From: Desulfobaculum sp044987625
GTDB lineage: Bacteria > Desulfobacterota > Desulfovibrionia > Desulfovibrionales > Desulfovibrionaceae
Assembly: GCF_044987625.1 (NCBI RefSeq)
Contig: NZ_JBJDSB010000001.1
Location: 744,001-808,000, forward strand
Reading direction: 5' to 3'
DNA: 64,000 nucleotides
Shown: positions 16,713 through 26,343 of the stretch, in pieces
Layout: the number at the start of each line of letters is the position of its first letter
Numbering within the stretch: position 1 is the stretch's first letter
Position numbers and translations under genes: made by a program
The notes under the pieces: generated by a model
The model's input: only the letters and a program-made list of their open reading frames with translations
Told to the model about the DNA's origin: nothing
Database searches by the model: none

Positions 16713-18155
16713 TCACCCACGCTCCGCATCCTGCGGATGCGCCGCCTCTGCGGCCTGCGCAGCGCGGCGCTCCTCCACCGCCGTCTCCATAATGGCGGGA
16801 ATCATCACCACCATCCCCACCGCAAACCAAAACGGCTCCATAATGCGGCCAATGATGAACGTGTTGGCGCTGATTCCATGCGCCAGCAGGCCCACAAAGC
16901 CAATCATCACGCCCATGGTCCACCCCTTGTGCACGCCATAGCGGCAGCGGTTGTACACGCCGTGCAGCACCCGCCACACCCGCGTCATAAGGAATATGAA
17001 CACCACCAGCCCCACCAGCCCCGTCTCCACAAGTATGCGGAAATACTGCCCGTCCAAAAAGCGATAGCCCGTAACGCCGTAGCCGAGCAGCGGCTTTTTC
17101 AGCCAATCACGCGCCACATAGCGCCAGCTACGCAGCCGCGCGGATGAGGACGTATCAAGCTTCACGCCCATCACTTCCTCCACGTCCGTACGCTGCGCCC
17201 CCTGCGTGAAGGTGTGTTCAATGCGCCGTTTGGCGATTTCCGGCGCGCCAAGGAGCAGCACCGCAATGAATCCCGCCACCACCAGCGCACTTGCGGCCTT
17301 GCGCGGCGTCAGCGCCAAAAACGCCAGCATGCTCACCGCCAGCCCCAAGTACGACCCGCGCGACCCGGTGTAGAGAAGCGGCACCAAGGCAAACAGGGCG
17401 CACCCCACCAGCCCCGCGCGCACCTGAGTCTGGCGCAGGTGCCACACCAGCCCCATGAAGATGGCAATCATAAACACAAGGTACCCGCCGAAGGTGTTCG
17501 GCTCGCCTTTGGCCCCCTCGAAGGGGGCGGTGATGCGCCCGCCGCCCGGAATCTGCGCCACGCCCACCAAGGACGCGATTACGCACGTGACGATAAACGC
17601 CACCACAAAGCCCTTGAACTGCTTGGGCGTACGCAGATGGTTCACCACCATAAAATAGACGAACATGTACTCAAAGTACTTGAGCACATAGAAAAAGGAC
17701 GTCTTCAGGTCCACGCGCCCCATCATGGCCCCAAGGCCGGACGCCGCCACACAGACCATGGTGTAGGCCGCAATGGGACCATTGAGCGGCGTATGCCGAA
17801 ACAGCCCAAGCTGCTTGTTGATGGCCATCTTTGCCAGCCACGAAAAGCCCATAACCACCAGCACAAAGTCGTTCACGCGTAGCGTCACCCCGCGCCCAAG
17901 GGACGCGCCGGACGTGGACCCGACAACAAACTCCGGGCCAAGCAGCATGGAAAAGATGATGATGTACAGGGCGGTCTGCGTGCTGAACAAGCAGATGAGG
18001 AACATGATGATGGCGCTGAAGAAGGCCAGCGCCTTGGTGGGCGAGAGGTGTGGCAACAACCAACCGAAGGCCACGCACATGGGCAGCACAATCACCAGCG
18101 GCAGCGCCAACTGCAAAGGGGTCGGCCCTGGTCCCTTGGTGCCCCGCTGTGCCAT
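16713..18155 (-). CDS. O-antigen ligase/polymerase (Wzy/WaaL type) membrane protein
   Basis: A 480-residue protein with about twelve membrane helices and a large external loop near residues 320-390 containing RLRSWRYVARDWLKKPLLGYG, the usual fold of Wzy_C/O-antigen ligase proteins that polymerise or transfer undecaprenyl-linked repeats outside the inner membrane. It is the last gene of the exopolysaccharide locus, nine bases after the Wzz-kinase gene. The ATG at 18155 follows AGGCGGC. Polymerase versus ligase cannot be decided from sequence. Confidence 0.88.
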   Translation of the reverse strand: MAQRGTKGPGPTPLQLALPLVIVLPMCVAFGWLLPHLSPTKALAFFSAIIMFLICLFSTQTALYIIIFSMLLGPEFVVGSTSGASLGRGVTLRVNDFVLVVMGFSWLAKMAINKQLGLFRHTPLNGPIAAYTMVCVAASGLGAMMGRVDLKTSFFYVLKYFEYMFVYFMVVNHLRTPKQFKGFVVAFIVTCVIASLVGVAQIPGGGRITAPFEGAKGEPNTFGGYLVFMIAIFMGLVWHLRQTQVRAGLVGCALFALVPLLYTGSRGSYLGLAVSMLAFLALTPRKAASALVVAGFIAVLLLGAPEIAKRRIEHTFTQGAQRTDVEEVMGVKLDTSSSARLRSWRYVARDWLKKPLLGYGVTGYRFLDGQYFRILVETGLVGLVVFIFLMTRVWRVLHGVYNRCRYGVHKGWTMGVMIGFVGLLAHGISANTFIIGRIMEPFWFAVGMVVMIPAIMETAVEERRAAQAAEAAHPQDAERG

Positions 18156-18164
18156 ACTTGCCGC

Positions 18165-20303
18165 CTAGTAGTACTTAAAGGCTCTAAAGTCCTGATAATC
18201 GGGCGTTTCGCCCTCGCGCATACCGTTTAAGACCACGCCGATAAGATTGGACTTCACGCGCGAGAGTTCCACCGTGGAACGCTTGAGCAGTTCCTTGGAA
18301 ATGGAGCCAACGCGGTAGACAAGGAGCACCCCGTCCACCAGCGGCCCCAGCACGGACAGGTCCGCCGTGGACAGAATGGGCGCGGTGTCAAAGATGATGA
18401 TGTCGTAGTTGTCGCGCACTTCCTCCACAAACTCCCCAAGTAGCTTGGATTCAATAAGCTCCGAGGGGTTGGAGTACATGGTGCCCGCGGTCATCAGGTG
18501 CAGGTTGTCCAGACCGGGCGTCGCCATGACGTCATCTATGCTCATCTCGCCAATCATGACGTCCGTCACGGTTTTGATGGCGTCGCGCCAAGCGTAGTTG
18601 CCCAGCAGGATGTCCGTCAGGCCGGGGTTGTTGTCCACGCCAAAGGCCTCGGAGACCATAGGCTTTCGAAGGTCAGCCCCCACCATGAGCACCCGCTTGC
18701 CCGCCTGCGCCATGCTCACGGCAAGGTTGGCGGAGACCACGGTTTTGCCCTCCTGCGGCGTGGCGCTGGTTATGGCGAGGGTCTTGAGCCCGCGCTCCTT
18801 GCAAAACAGCTGCACATTGATGCGAAGGGAGCGGAAGCTCTCCGCAATCATGGACTTGGGCACAAAGTGCGACACAAGGTGAATGCGCGCCCGCACCCCG
18901 GAACGCTTGCCGTCGCTGGCCTCGCGCATAAGCTCGCGCACCTCGCGGCTGCTTTCGTCGGGGATGACGCCAAGTACCTTGGCCCCAAGGGTTTCCTCCA
19001 CGTCATCAATGGCCCCGATGGACGTATCAAACGCCTCCATAACCAGCGCGCCAATCATGCCCACCACCAGCCCGATGAACACGCCAACGGACGTAATGGG
19101 CGCAATGCGCGGCGGATTCACGGGCGAACTGGGCAAAAACGCGGGCTTGACGATGGTGACCTCCTCGGGCCGTTCGGCCTGCCGGAGTGCGGCCTCGCGG
19201 TTTTTCTCCTCCAGCATGGCGACCTTGGCGCTGTAGGAATCCACCTGCCGCCGCAGGCGGTTGTAGGCCAGTTTCTTTTCCATCAATTCATTAATCTTGG
19301 CCTCAACGGTGCTTTGCTCGTCCTGCAGATTCTCCCGCTGGCGCGCCAGCTTTTCGCGCTGGGAACGCACGATGACCGTCATCTTACGCGCGGCCTCCAC
19401 AATGTGCCGGTTGACGCCAATGACCTGCGGGTGGTTGTAGGTGAACTCCTCCAGCAAAGATTCGCGCGTGACCAGCAGCTCCACCAGTTTCCCCCGCGCG
19501 GTTTCGTACTGGCTGTCCGCGTAGGTGGAATACAGGTCGCTGCCAAAGCCCGAGGGATTTTCCGCAAAGCGCTCCAGCCGCACAAGCAGGGCCGCCAGTT
19601 CATCATCCGCCGCCACGTTGTTGCGCAGGGCCTCTTCAATCTCCTTGCTGCGCGTCAGCAGATTCTCGCCCTGCAAGTCCACGGAAACAAGCTGGTTGGC
19701 GCGGGTAAAGGCGTTGAACTCCTCCTCGGCGTCGCGCAGGGCCACACGCGTGCGGGAAAGTTCCTCCTCCAGATAGCTGATGGCGGCCTTGGCGCGGCGC
19801 TGCTGCTCCTCGCGGTACATCTCGCGGTAGGTCAGGGCCACGGTGTCGGCCATACGCTGGGCAAAGACGGGGTCGGAATGGGTGACGGCGATGTCGATGA
19901 TATTGGTCTGGGCGTCGCGGGTGATGGACACGCGCGAGCGCAGGCCATCCACGGTTTTGGCCGCGGTGGGATGCTGGCGCAGCTCCTCGTCCGACAGGCC
20001 GGAAGGGATGCGCCCCAGCCGCTCGGCCACCATCTGCATGACCTTGTAGCTGCGCATGAGGGAGATTTGCGACTGCAGGTCCGTCTCGGGCGACCAGGTA
20101 ATGGTCTGCTGGTACACGCCGCGCACCGGACTCTCGCGGTTAAACTGCACACTGCATATGGACTCGTACAGCGGCGGCGGCCCCATAAACACGGCAAAGG
20201 CCGCGCTGGACAGGCCAAGCAGCACCGTCGCGGCAAGGACGACCCACTTGCGCTTCTTGAATATCCGCCAATACTCGCGGATGTTGACGTCGTACTGCTC
20301 CAC
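18165..20303 (-). CDS. Polysaccharide co-polymerase fused to a bacterial tyrosine kinase
   Basis: A 712-residue GTG-start protein with GGAGG eight bases upstream. Residues 1-440 form a Wzz/GumC-type chain-length regulator with two membrane helices and a long coiled-coil periplasmic region. Residues 460-712 are a CpsD/CapB-type kinase with Walker A SATPQEGKT near 513 and Walker B IIIFDTAP near 635. The Walker A' segment reads VGADLRKP, where most kinases have DxDxR. The C-terminus has only three tyrosines. It should control chain length and export of the polysaccharide. Confidence 0.9.
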   Translation of the reverse strand: MEQYDVNIREYWRIFKKRKWVVLAATVLLGLSSAAFAVFMGPPPLYESICSVQFNRESPVRGVYQQTITWSPETDLQSQISLMRSYKVMQMVAERLGRIPSGLSDEELRQHPTAAKTVDGLRSRVSITRDAQTNIIDIAVTHSDPVFAQRMADTVALTYREMYREEQQRRAKAAISYLEEELSRTRVALRDAEEEFNAFTRANQLVSVDLQGENLLTRSKEIEEALRNNVAADDELAALLVRLERFAENPSGFGSDLYSTYADSQYETARGKLVELLVTRESLLEEFTYNHPQVIGVNRHIVEAARKMTVIVRSQREKLARQRENLQDEQSTVEAKINELMEKKLAYNRLRRQVDSYSAKVAMLEEKNREAALRQAERPEEVTIVKPAFLPSSPVNPPRIAPITSVGVFIGLVVGMIGALVMEAFDTSIGAIDDVEETLGAKVLGVIPDESSREVRELMREASDGKRSGVRARIHLVSHFVPKSMIAESFRSLRINVQLFCKERGLKTLAITSATPQEGKTVVSANLAVSMAQAGKRVLMVGADLRKPMVSEAFGVDNNPGLTDILLGNYAWRDAIKTVTDVMIGEMSIDDVMATPGLDNLHLMTAGTMYSNPSELIESKLLGEFVEEVRDNYDIIIFDTAPILSTADLSVLGPLVDGVLLVYRVGSISKELLKRSTVELSRVKSNLIGVVLNGMREGETPDYQDFRAFKYY

Positions 20304-20316
20304 TCGGCCTCCGGCC

Positions 20317-21465
20317 CTAGTCTGCTGCGGATTTGCTGTCGAACTTCAAATACTCGCCGTAGAAGTAATTATCCTGCACACGTCTGGGGTAGAATATCCA
20401 GTCGAGGAACGTATCGTGCGTGGTAATCCACTCGGTAATGTCGCCGATGATTTGGCGCGGCACGTACACAAGATCCCCTTCCTTGAGGGGCACGTTCTGG
20501 GTCAGGTCGCCGCGCTCCAGCATGCGCTCCACATCCGCCATCAGGATGAGCGCCTTGCCCTCGTGCCCGTCGGGCCGGATGATGAGCGTGTTTTCCTCCT
20601 TAGCCACGGCGGTAAACATGCCCGCCGCAGACAGGGCCGCCAGCAGGTTGTCCGCGCTGTCGAGGTCATAGATGCCTTGGCGCGCCACCTGCCCCATCAC
20701 GTACACCCGCCTCGCCACGTTGGGCAGCTCCGGTATGTCCACAACGTCGCCGTGGTTCAGCACCACATTCAGCCAGCCCTTGCCGCCCTCCACAATGTCG
20801 AACATGTTGATTTCATAGGCTTTGCCACCGCGAATCAGGCGCACGCGGCGCAGGTCGGCGTCCTCGGTATAGCCCGAGGCCTGCGAGATGATTTCAAGGA
20901 GCGTTGTCCGTCCGGTCAGGGTCTGCCGCCCGCTGGGCAGGCGCGCGCCCTCGCCCGTGGTGCGCAGGGAGGCAATCTCGCCCATGAGGGACACATACTT
21001 GCTGCGAAATTCCGCCACGCGCACATCTATGCGCGGACGCTTCAAAAAGTCGCGCAGGCGCTGGGTGAGCAGGTCGTCAATTTCACTGGCCGTCAGCCCG
21101 TCCACCTCAAGGTCATCCACAAAGGAATAGGAAATGCGGCCACGGTTATTGATCTGCACCGTGGTGGTCGTTACGGCGCTGCCCGAGCGCGAGGCGATTT
21201 CCAAAACATCCTTCGGCCCCACGCGGTACTCCGGCGCGCCGTCCACGGTCTTGAACACATCATTGGCGGAAACGTCGCTCATGGCGGCGAGTTCCTCGCG
21301 CTCCTCCTCGCCGCGCTGGTGCATGGCAAGGCGCTGGCGCTGGACCTCGGGCGCGTCATTCACGGGTGTCCCCTTGATGGCCGATGTTCCCGTGCAGGCC
21401 GTCAGGGCCGCGCACCACAGCGCGCACAGCACGCACAGCGCGGGAAGTGTCCTCATCCGGGGCAT
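20317..21465 (-). CDS. Wza-type outer-membrane polysaccharide export lipoprotein
   Basis: A 382-residue protein with a lipoprotein signal ending LTAC near residue 24, a Poly_export domain (EYRVGPKDVLEIASRSGS) and two SLBB domains (LMGEIASL and YVMGQVARQG). It should form the outer-membrane channel working with the Wzz-kinase. The ATG at 21465 has AGGAGAAGG just upstream. An ATG at 21498 that overlaps the previous stop as ATGA is an alternative start. Confidence 0.9.
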   Translation of the reverse strand: MPRMRTLPALCVLCALWCAALTACTGTSAIKGTPVNDAPEVQRQRLAMHQRGEEEREELAAMSDVSANDVFKTVDGAPEYRVGPKDVLEIASRSGSAVTTTTVQINNRGRISYSFVDDLEVDGLTASEIDDLLTQRLRDFLKRPRIDVRVAEFRSKYVSLMGEIASLRTTGEGARLPSGRQTLTGRTTLLEIISQASGYTEDADLRRVRLIRGGKAYEINMFDIVEGGKGWLNVVLNHGDVVDIPELPNVARRVYVMGQVARQGIYDLDSADNLLAALSAAGMFTAVAKEENTLIIRPDGHEGKALILMADVERMLERGDLTQNVPLKEGDLVYVPRQIIGDITEWITTHDTFLDWIFYPRRVQDNYFYGEYLKFDSKSAAD

Positions 21466-21494
21466 CGCATCCTTCTCCTGTCCGGGGCGCCGCA

Positions 21495-22544
21495 TCATCC
21501 GGCGTCCCCTTCTTCCGTTTGCTCCGCGGCCATCTCCTCCATGACGCCGCTTTCAAGGGCGTCCACAATGTGCAGCAGCGGAAAATGCTCCAGATGCACC
21601 AGCCGAGGCGCATCCTTCTTTTTGCCGCGCCCATCGTAGAGCAGTTCCAGCGTGGGGCGCATGGGCTTGTCCTTGTAGGTGGCCAGCACGCGGGCCACGG
21701 AGTCGTTATTGAGGCGGACGTAGGTATTCACCGGAAACAGCGAGACCTGGTCCAAAAATTCTTTGAGCACCCGGTGGGGGAAGCGCAACCGCTCCGCGTC
21801 CACCACCTCTTTGATGGCCGGGGTCTGCAAAAACCGGTTGCCGGACCGGCGCGGGCGCCGCATGGACACCACATGCTCCACAAGACCGATAATAAGCGCC
21901 ATTTCGTGGATTTCCTTCCCCTTGAGGCCGTGGGGATAGCCTGAGCCATCCACCCGTTCATGCACCTGCAACACAATCTCCGCCAGCGGCCGGTACTCCT
22001 CGCCAAGGCGCTCCAGCACCTGCCCGCCAAGGTGCGGATGCGTGCGCTTTTTGGCTCTGTCCTGCGGGGAAAGGTCCGACGGATGCACGCCCTCCAGCCG
22101 CCGGGGAATGCGGTACAGGCCAATATTGGCGCACATTCCGCCAAGGCCCAGCCACAGCAGGCGCTTGTCCTCATAGCCAAGGCCCATGCCCACCTTCATG
22201 GCGGCAAGGGCCACAAAGGTCATCGCCGCCTCCGCGCCGATGTGCTCCTCATCCAGCGAGGCATGCTCGAACACATCGCGCACCGCTTGGGCGCTCACCA
22301 CGTCACGCAGACGCCGCAAGACGTCGCGCACAGGGGGCGGGTCCCCGGCGCGCACGGCAGAACGCACCCGGCCCGCCTCCTCCAGCAGCGCGGCGTGCAG
22401 GCGTGTCACCTGCTCCGTGCGCTCCTCCGGCGATGAGCCGCCAGTCTCCTGCGCGCCGTCAGCCGCGCTGCGGCCCTCGCGCTGATTGCGGGCAAGCTCC
22501 CACTTGCGCTTTTCCAGCTCAAACACACTAAAGCTGCTGGCCAT
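21495..22544 (-). CDS. Degenerate HD-GYP-like protein
   Basis: A 349-residue protein aligned over its middle to HD-GYP domains. HERVDGSGYPHGL is present near residue 190, but the catalytic HD pair is lost: the expected LLHDIGK reads MCANIGL. It therefore probably binds rather than cleaves cyclic di-GMP, or only regulates. The ATG at 22544 follows GAGGAG. Its place inside the polysaccharide export block, just ahead of wza, suggests it senses c-di-GMP to control export. Confidence 0.8.
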   Translation of the reverse strand: MASSFSVFELEKRKWELARNQREGRSAADGAQETGGSSPEERTEQVTRLHAALLEEAGRVRSAVRAGDPPPVRDVLRRLRDVVSAQAVRDVFEHASLDEEHIGAEAAMTFVALAAMKVGMGLGYEDKRLLWLGLGGMCANIGLYRIPRRLEGVHPSDLSPQDRAKKRTHPHLGGQVLERLGEEYRPLAEIVLQVHERVDGSGYPHGLKGKEIHEMALIIGLVEHVVSMRRPRRSGNRFLQTPAIKEVVDAERLRFPHRVLKEFLDQVSLFPVNTYVRLNNDSVARVLATYKDKPMRPTLELLYDGRGKKKDAPRLVHLEHFPLLHIVDALESGVMEEMAAEQTEEGDAG

Positions 22545-22709
22545 TGTTCTCCTCACACCGCCACGTTGCGGGTGTCCTGCCCATATGCGCTTCCCCTGCG
22601 CCACATTGGGGCGGTTTTGGCATTGCGGACGCAGTGCGCCGGCCCGCTGGCGGCGCTGGACCTTGCCCGCTCATACCACATCCGCGCCCGTTTTGCGCGG
22701 GGGAATGCG

Positions 22710-23585
22710 TCACATTTTGGCAGAATGCCACTTCCGGCGCGGCGTCTCGTCCCTGTCGCCCTTTTGCAAGTGCAGGTCGCTGATGATGCCGGAGACGATG
22801 TCCTCGTCAATCTGCCTGCGCTGCAGGGAATACCCTTGATCAAGGGACAGCTTGCACAGCCGGTTGACCAAACGCGGAATCCCCTGCGACTCCCGGTACA
22901 CAAGGCGCACCGCGTCGTCCGAAAACAGCGGGTCCGCCTCTTCGCGCCCGGCCATCTCCAGCCGGTGCTGGATGTAGCGCCCCACCTCGTCATCGCCCAG
23001 AAAGTTCAGATGAAAGCGCAGGCTTACGCGCTGGTCCAACTGAGGCATGCGGCGCAGGGTGTCGCGAAACTCCGGCTGGCCCACCAGAATCATGGTCAGC
23101 AGGTTGTCGCCGCCTACGGAAAGGTTGGTCAGGTTCTTCAGCTCATCCAACGTGCCGGGATGCATCTGCTGCACCTCGTCCAAAAAGACGGCCAAATGCC
23201 GCCCCTTCAGGTGCACATTCTCCATGACAGTCTTCTTAAAGCGAAACAGGAGCTCATACTTGGTCAGCCCCGTCAGGTCCGGCGGGCGGCCCTCCAACTG
23301 GTTCAAAAACTCCGCAAGCAGGTGAACAAACGGCAGGTTGGAGCTTTCCAGACTCACCACCCGAAAGGCCGTGGTCCGCAGCATGCGTTCCAAAACGCTG
23401 CGGGTGATGGTCTTGCCGCTGCCAATCTCGCCCGTCAGCACGCCGATACCCATGTTCCTATCGCGCACCAGATAGCGCAGCCGCGCCAAGGCCTCGCCAT
23501 GCCCCTGACTGACGTAGAAAAACCTCACATTGGTATTCCCCTCAAAGGGGCGCTCCCGCAGGCCGAAATAGGCAAGTGCAGACAT
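22710..23585 (-). CDS. ExeA/GspA-like AAA ATPase of polysaccharide loci
   Basis: A 291-residue ATPase opening YFGLRERPFEGNTNVRFFY, with Walker A GEIGSGKT at about 52-59 and Walker B VFLDEVQQM near 132. This is the secretion-ATPase type that commonly accompanies exosortase-type exopolysaccharide loci. No exosortase gene is seen in the window. A gap of 165 bases separates it from the HD-GYP-like gene downstream. Confidence 0.85.
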   Translation of the reverse strand: MSALAYFGLRERPFEGNTNVRFFYVSQGHGEALARLRYLVRDRNMGIGVLTGEIGSGKTITRSVLERMLRTTAFRVVSLESSNLPFVHLLAEFLNQLEGRPPDLTGLTKYELLFRFKKTVMENVHLKGRHLAVFLDEVQQMHPGTLDELKNLTNLSVGGDNLLTMILVGQPEFRDTLRRMPQLDQRVSLRFHLNFLGDDEVGRYIQHRLEMAGREEADPLFSDDAVRLVYRESQGIPRLVNRLCKLSLDQGYSLQRRQIDEDIVSGIISDLHLQKGDRDETPRRKWHSAKM

Positions 23586-23790
23586 CTTCGCTTCCTTGTC
23601 TTATACGCCGCAGCGCATGCATGCCGCCACGGTTTGTCGTGCAAGGAGCAGACCACGCCCCAGACAGGGCGCGCGCATTTCATCAACACCACCACCCAAC
23701 ACCCATGCATCACTCACACCTTGGCGGCGCATTTTGCGCTGCGCGGCAACCGTGCTACCGCAACGTGGCGGCATTTTCTTCCACACTCCG

Positions 23791-24972
23791 TCATTCTGAA
23801 TATTCATCGCCGCCACCACTGCCCTCATCATCATCCCGCCGCGCCGACCCGACGCGCCTTTTGCGGCCCTTGAACATCAGCGACACAATAATCGTAAAGA
23901 GCAAAACCGCCTGAAACAGCCCCAGCAGGGCATCAAGGGGCACGCCGTCCATGATGATGAGCGCACTCACCCCCAAACACACGGACAGCGTAAAGATGGC
24001 GAACGCCGCCTCCTTGCGCGCAAAGCCCATGCCCAGCAGGCGGTGGTGCAAATGATCCTGACTGGCCGTCGCCAGCGGCTCAAATATCTTGGCGACCTTG
24101 CGGTTTTTAATACGCGAGAGGGTCACATAGAGCATGTCGAAGATGAGGACGCCAAAGATGAGCACCGGCGCAGTCAGGGACACAAAGTGGCTGGTGGACG
24201 ACCACTCGCCAAACACGGCCACCCCCGCAAGAGTAAAGCCCAAAAACGTACTCCCCGCGTCACCAAGGAACAGCCGCGCAGAGCGCCCGGGGATGAAGTT
24301 AAAGGGCATGAACCCCGCGCACGCGCCGGTAATGGCCACAGCCATCCACCCCAGCGCCGCCTGCCCGCTCTTGAAGGCAATGGCCCCGAAAAAGACCGAA
24401 ATGATAATGGATTGCCCGGCGGCAAGGCCGTCGATGCCGTCAAAAAAGTTCATGGCATTGGTCAGTCCCACCAGCCACAGCACCGTCAGCGGCACATTCA
24501 CCCACGCCCCAAAGATGCTGGGCGGCAGTATCTTGAGCTGAATATGCCCGATGAACACCACATACAGCGCCGCCGCAAGCTGCACACCAAGGCGAAACAC
24601 CGGCGACAGCGAACGCACATCGTCCCACAACCCCACCATAAAAATAAGCGTCCCCGCCGCCACCAGGGTGCCCATGCCGGGCAAAAACACCCCATTCAGC
24701 GTCAGGGACAAAAGAAAAGCGCAGTACACAGCCACGCCGCCCAGCAGCGGCGTGGCTCTATCGTGCACCTTGCGCCAGCCGGGGCGGTCCAGAATATTCA
24801 GCCGCAGGGCCAGCCAGCGGCACAGCGGCGTAAAGGCGTAGGCGGCAACAAATCCGTACAGCAAAATATACTGCCAACGCATGCCCGCACGAAAGTAGAA
24901 CGCCTGCACCGTAGGAAAGGTGAGGACGACAAGCATGCTCCAGATTATGATCCGCCACAGCATCGTTAGCAT
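23791..24972 (-). CDS. WecA/MraY-family polyprenyl-phosphate sugar-1-phosphate transferase
   Basis: A 393-residue enzyme with ten or eleven membrane helices. Diagnostic motifs are KVHDRATPLLGGVAVY, NAMNFFDGIDGLAAGQ, FLGDAGSTFLGF and DHLHHRLLGMG, including the catalytic aspartates and the HIP-type loop. It should attach the first sugar phosphate to undecaprenyl phosphate and so start repeat-unit assembly for the nearby glycosyltransferases. The start at 24972 has GGAG upstream; a start at 25002 is possible but lacks a ribosome site. Confidence 0.92.
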   Translation of the reverse strand: MLTMLWRIIIWSMLVVLTFPTVQAFYFRAGMRWQYILLYGFVAAYAFTPLCRWLALRLNILDRPGWRKVHDRATPLLGGVAVYCAFLLSLTLNGVFLPGMGTLVAAGTLIFMVGLWDDVRSLSPVFRLGVQLAAALYVVFIGHIQLKILPPSIFGAWVNVPLTVLWLVGLTNAMNFFDGIDGLAAGQSIIISVFFGAIAFKSGQAALGWMAVAITGACAGFMPFNFIPGRSARLFLGDAGSTFLGFTLAGVAVFGEWSSTSHFVSLTAPVLIFGVLIFDMLYVTLSRIKNRKVAKIFEPLATASQDHLHHRLLGMGFARKEAAFAIFTLSVCLGVSALIIMDGVPLDALLGLFQAVLLFTIIVSLMFKGRKRRVGSARRDDDEGSGGGDEYSE

Positions 24973-25149
24973 CGGACACTGCTCCACGCCTTGCTTTACC
25001 ATATGCCGCGCGCCACAGGGGACGCACGCTCTTGCAGACTAGCATATTTCAACCGGAAAAACAGGGGCCTGCGCTCCTTGAGCGCAACCTGCGCAGCCGC
25101 AAAAACGGAAAAAACTCCCGCCACACGCGGCTATCCACTCCTCTCCCTC

Positions 25150-26343
25150 TTATCGGCCGCCCTCCGGAAAAATGTTTAGCCTTCGCAGTGATTGCGCATA
25201 CACCTGTTCAATCTGCTGCGCCATGGCATCCGCCCCGTGGCGCGCCTGCACACTCAGGCGTCCGGCACGGCCAAGGGCGGCGCGGCGCTCGCCGTCGCGC
25301 AGGACGAAGTGCAGAGCCTGGGCCAGCTCCCCGGCGTCTCCGGGCGGCACCAGCAGGCCGGTGACGCGGTGGTCCACAATATCCGGTATGCCCCCAACGT
25401 CCGACGCCACAACAGGCACGCCCATAGCCATGGATTCCAGCAGCACCCGCCCCATCCCCTCGAAAAATGACGGCAGCACCGTAACATCGCACGCGCCAAT
25501 GCCCGCCCGCACGTCCTGCATAAACCCCGCAAACACCACGCTGTGGCCCAGCCCCAGCAGGTGCGCCAAATGCTCCAACTGCTCGCGGGTTTCGCCCTCG
25601 CCCACCAGCAGCAGCCGCGCGCCGGGCAGGCGCGTGCGCAGGGCCGCAAAGGCCTCCAAGAGCACCTCATGCCCCTTGCCCGGCCACAGCTTGGAAATCA
25701 TGCCCACCACAAGGGCGTCCGGCGGCACACCACACTCACGCCGCAGGCGGCGCTTTCGCCGTGGGCTTACCGGGCGGAAGCGCTCCAGTTCAATGCCGCT
25801 GTAGATGATGTGGTGCGATGCCCCCGGCCGGAGCACCCCTTCGCGCCGCGCCCATGCCTCAAGGGGACGCGAGATGAAAATCATGTCATGGCACCACCGC
25901 GCGGCGCGGCGCTCCAGCAGGCGGAACAGCCAACGCCGCCACGCCGGTTCCCGGTCATGAAAGGCGAAGCCGTGCACGGTGTGGACAATAACGGGGACCC
26001 GCGCCAGATGCGCGGCAAGGCGGCCGATGAACCCGGCCTTGGAATTGTGGGTATGGACGACGTGATAGCCCCCCGCCCGCAGGATGCGCGAGACCTCATA
26101 CAGGGCAAGCAGGTCGCGCAGCGGGGCCACGGGCTGTACAAAATGCGGCACCTCGTGAACGCGCATCCCCGCGCCGCGCACCACATCAAGGAGCCGCCCG
26201 CCCGGAGCGCAGGCGAGTTCGACATCGTATCGCTCTCGGGGTAGGCCCCGCATGGACAGAAAGGTGTTGATGCCCGAGCCGCTGACCACGGGCAGGGTAT
26301 GCACATGCAGAACGCGGACCTTCCCCTGCCGCTCAGCCTTCAT
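25150..26343 (-). CDS. Family 4 glycosyltransferase
   Basis: A 397-residue GT-B enzyme. N-terminal GSGINTFLSMRGLPRERYDVEL and C-terminal VLPSFFEGMGRVLLESMAMGVPVVAS contain the EGMGRVLLE version of the EX7E motif. VGMISKLWPGKGH marks the nucleotide-sugar domain. The ATG at 26343 overlaps the end of the preceding gene by 11 bases. Donor and acceptor are unknown. Confidence 0.9.
   Translation of the reverse strand: MKAERQGKVRVLHVHTLPVVSGSGINTFLSMRGLPRERYDVELACAPGGRLLDVVRGAGMRVHEVPHFVQPVAPLRDLLALYEVSRILRAGGYHVVHTHNSKAGFIGRLAAHLARVPVIVHTVHGFAFHDREPAWRRWLFRLLERRAARWCHDMIFISRPLEAWARREGVLRPGASHHIIYSGIELERFRPVSPRRKRRLRRECGVPPDALVVGMISKLWPGKGHEVLLEAFAALRTRLPGARLLLVGEGETREQLEHLAHLLGLGHSVVFAGFMQDVRAGIGACDVTVLPSFFEGMGRVLLESMAMGVPVVASDVGGIPDIVDHRVTGLLVPPGDAGELAQALHFVLRDGERRAALGRAGRLSVQARHGADAMAQQIEQVYAQSLRRLNIFPEGGR

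Noticed and set aside
18498..20426. A 642-codon plus-strand open frame
   Set aside because: It is antisense to the Wzz-kinase gene, which has recognisable Walker motifs. No domain is visible in the opposite frame.
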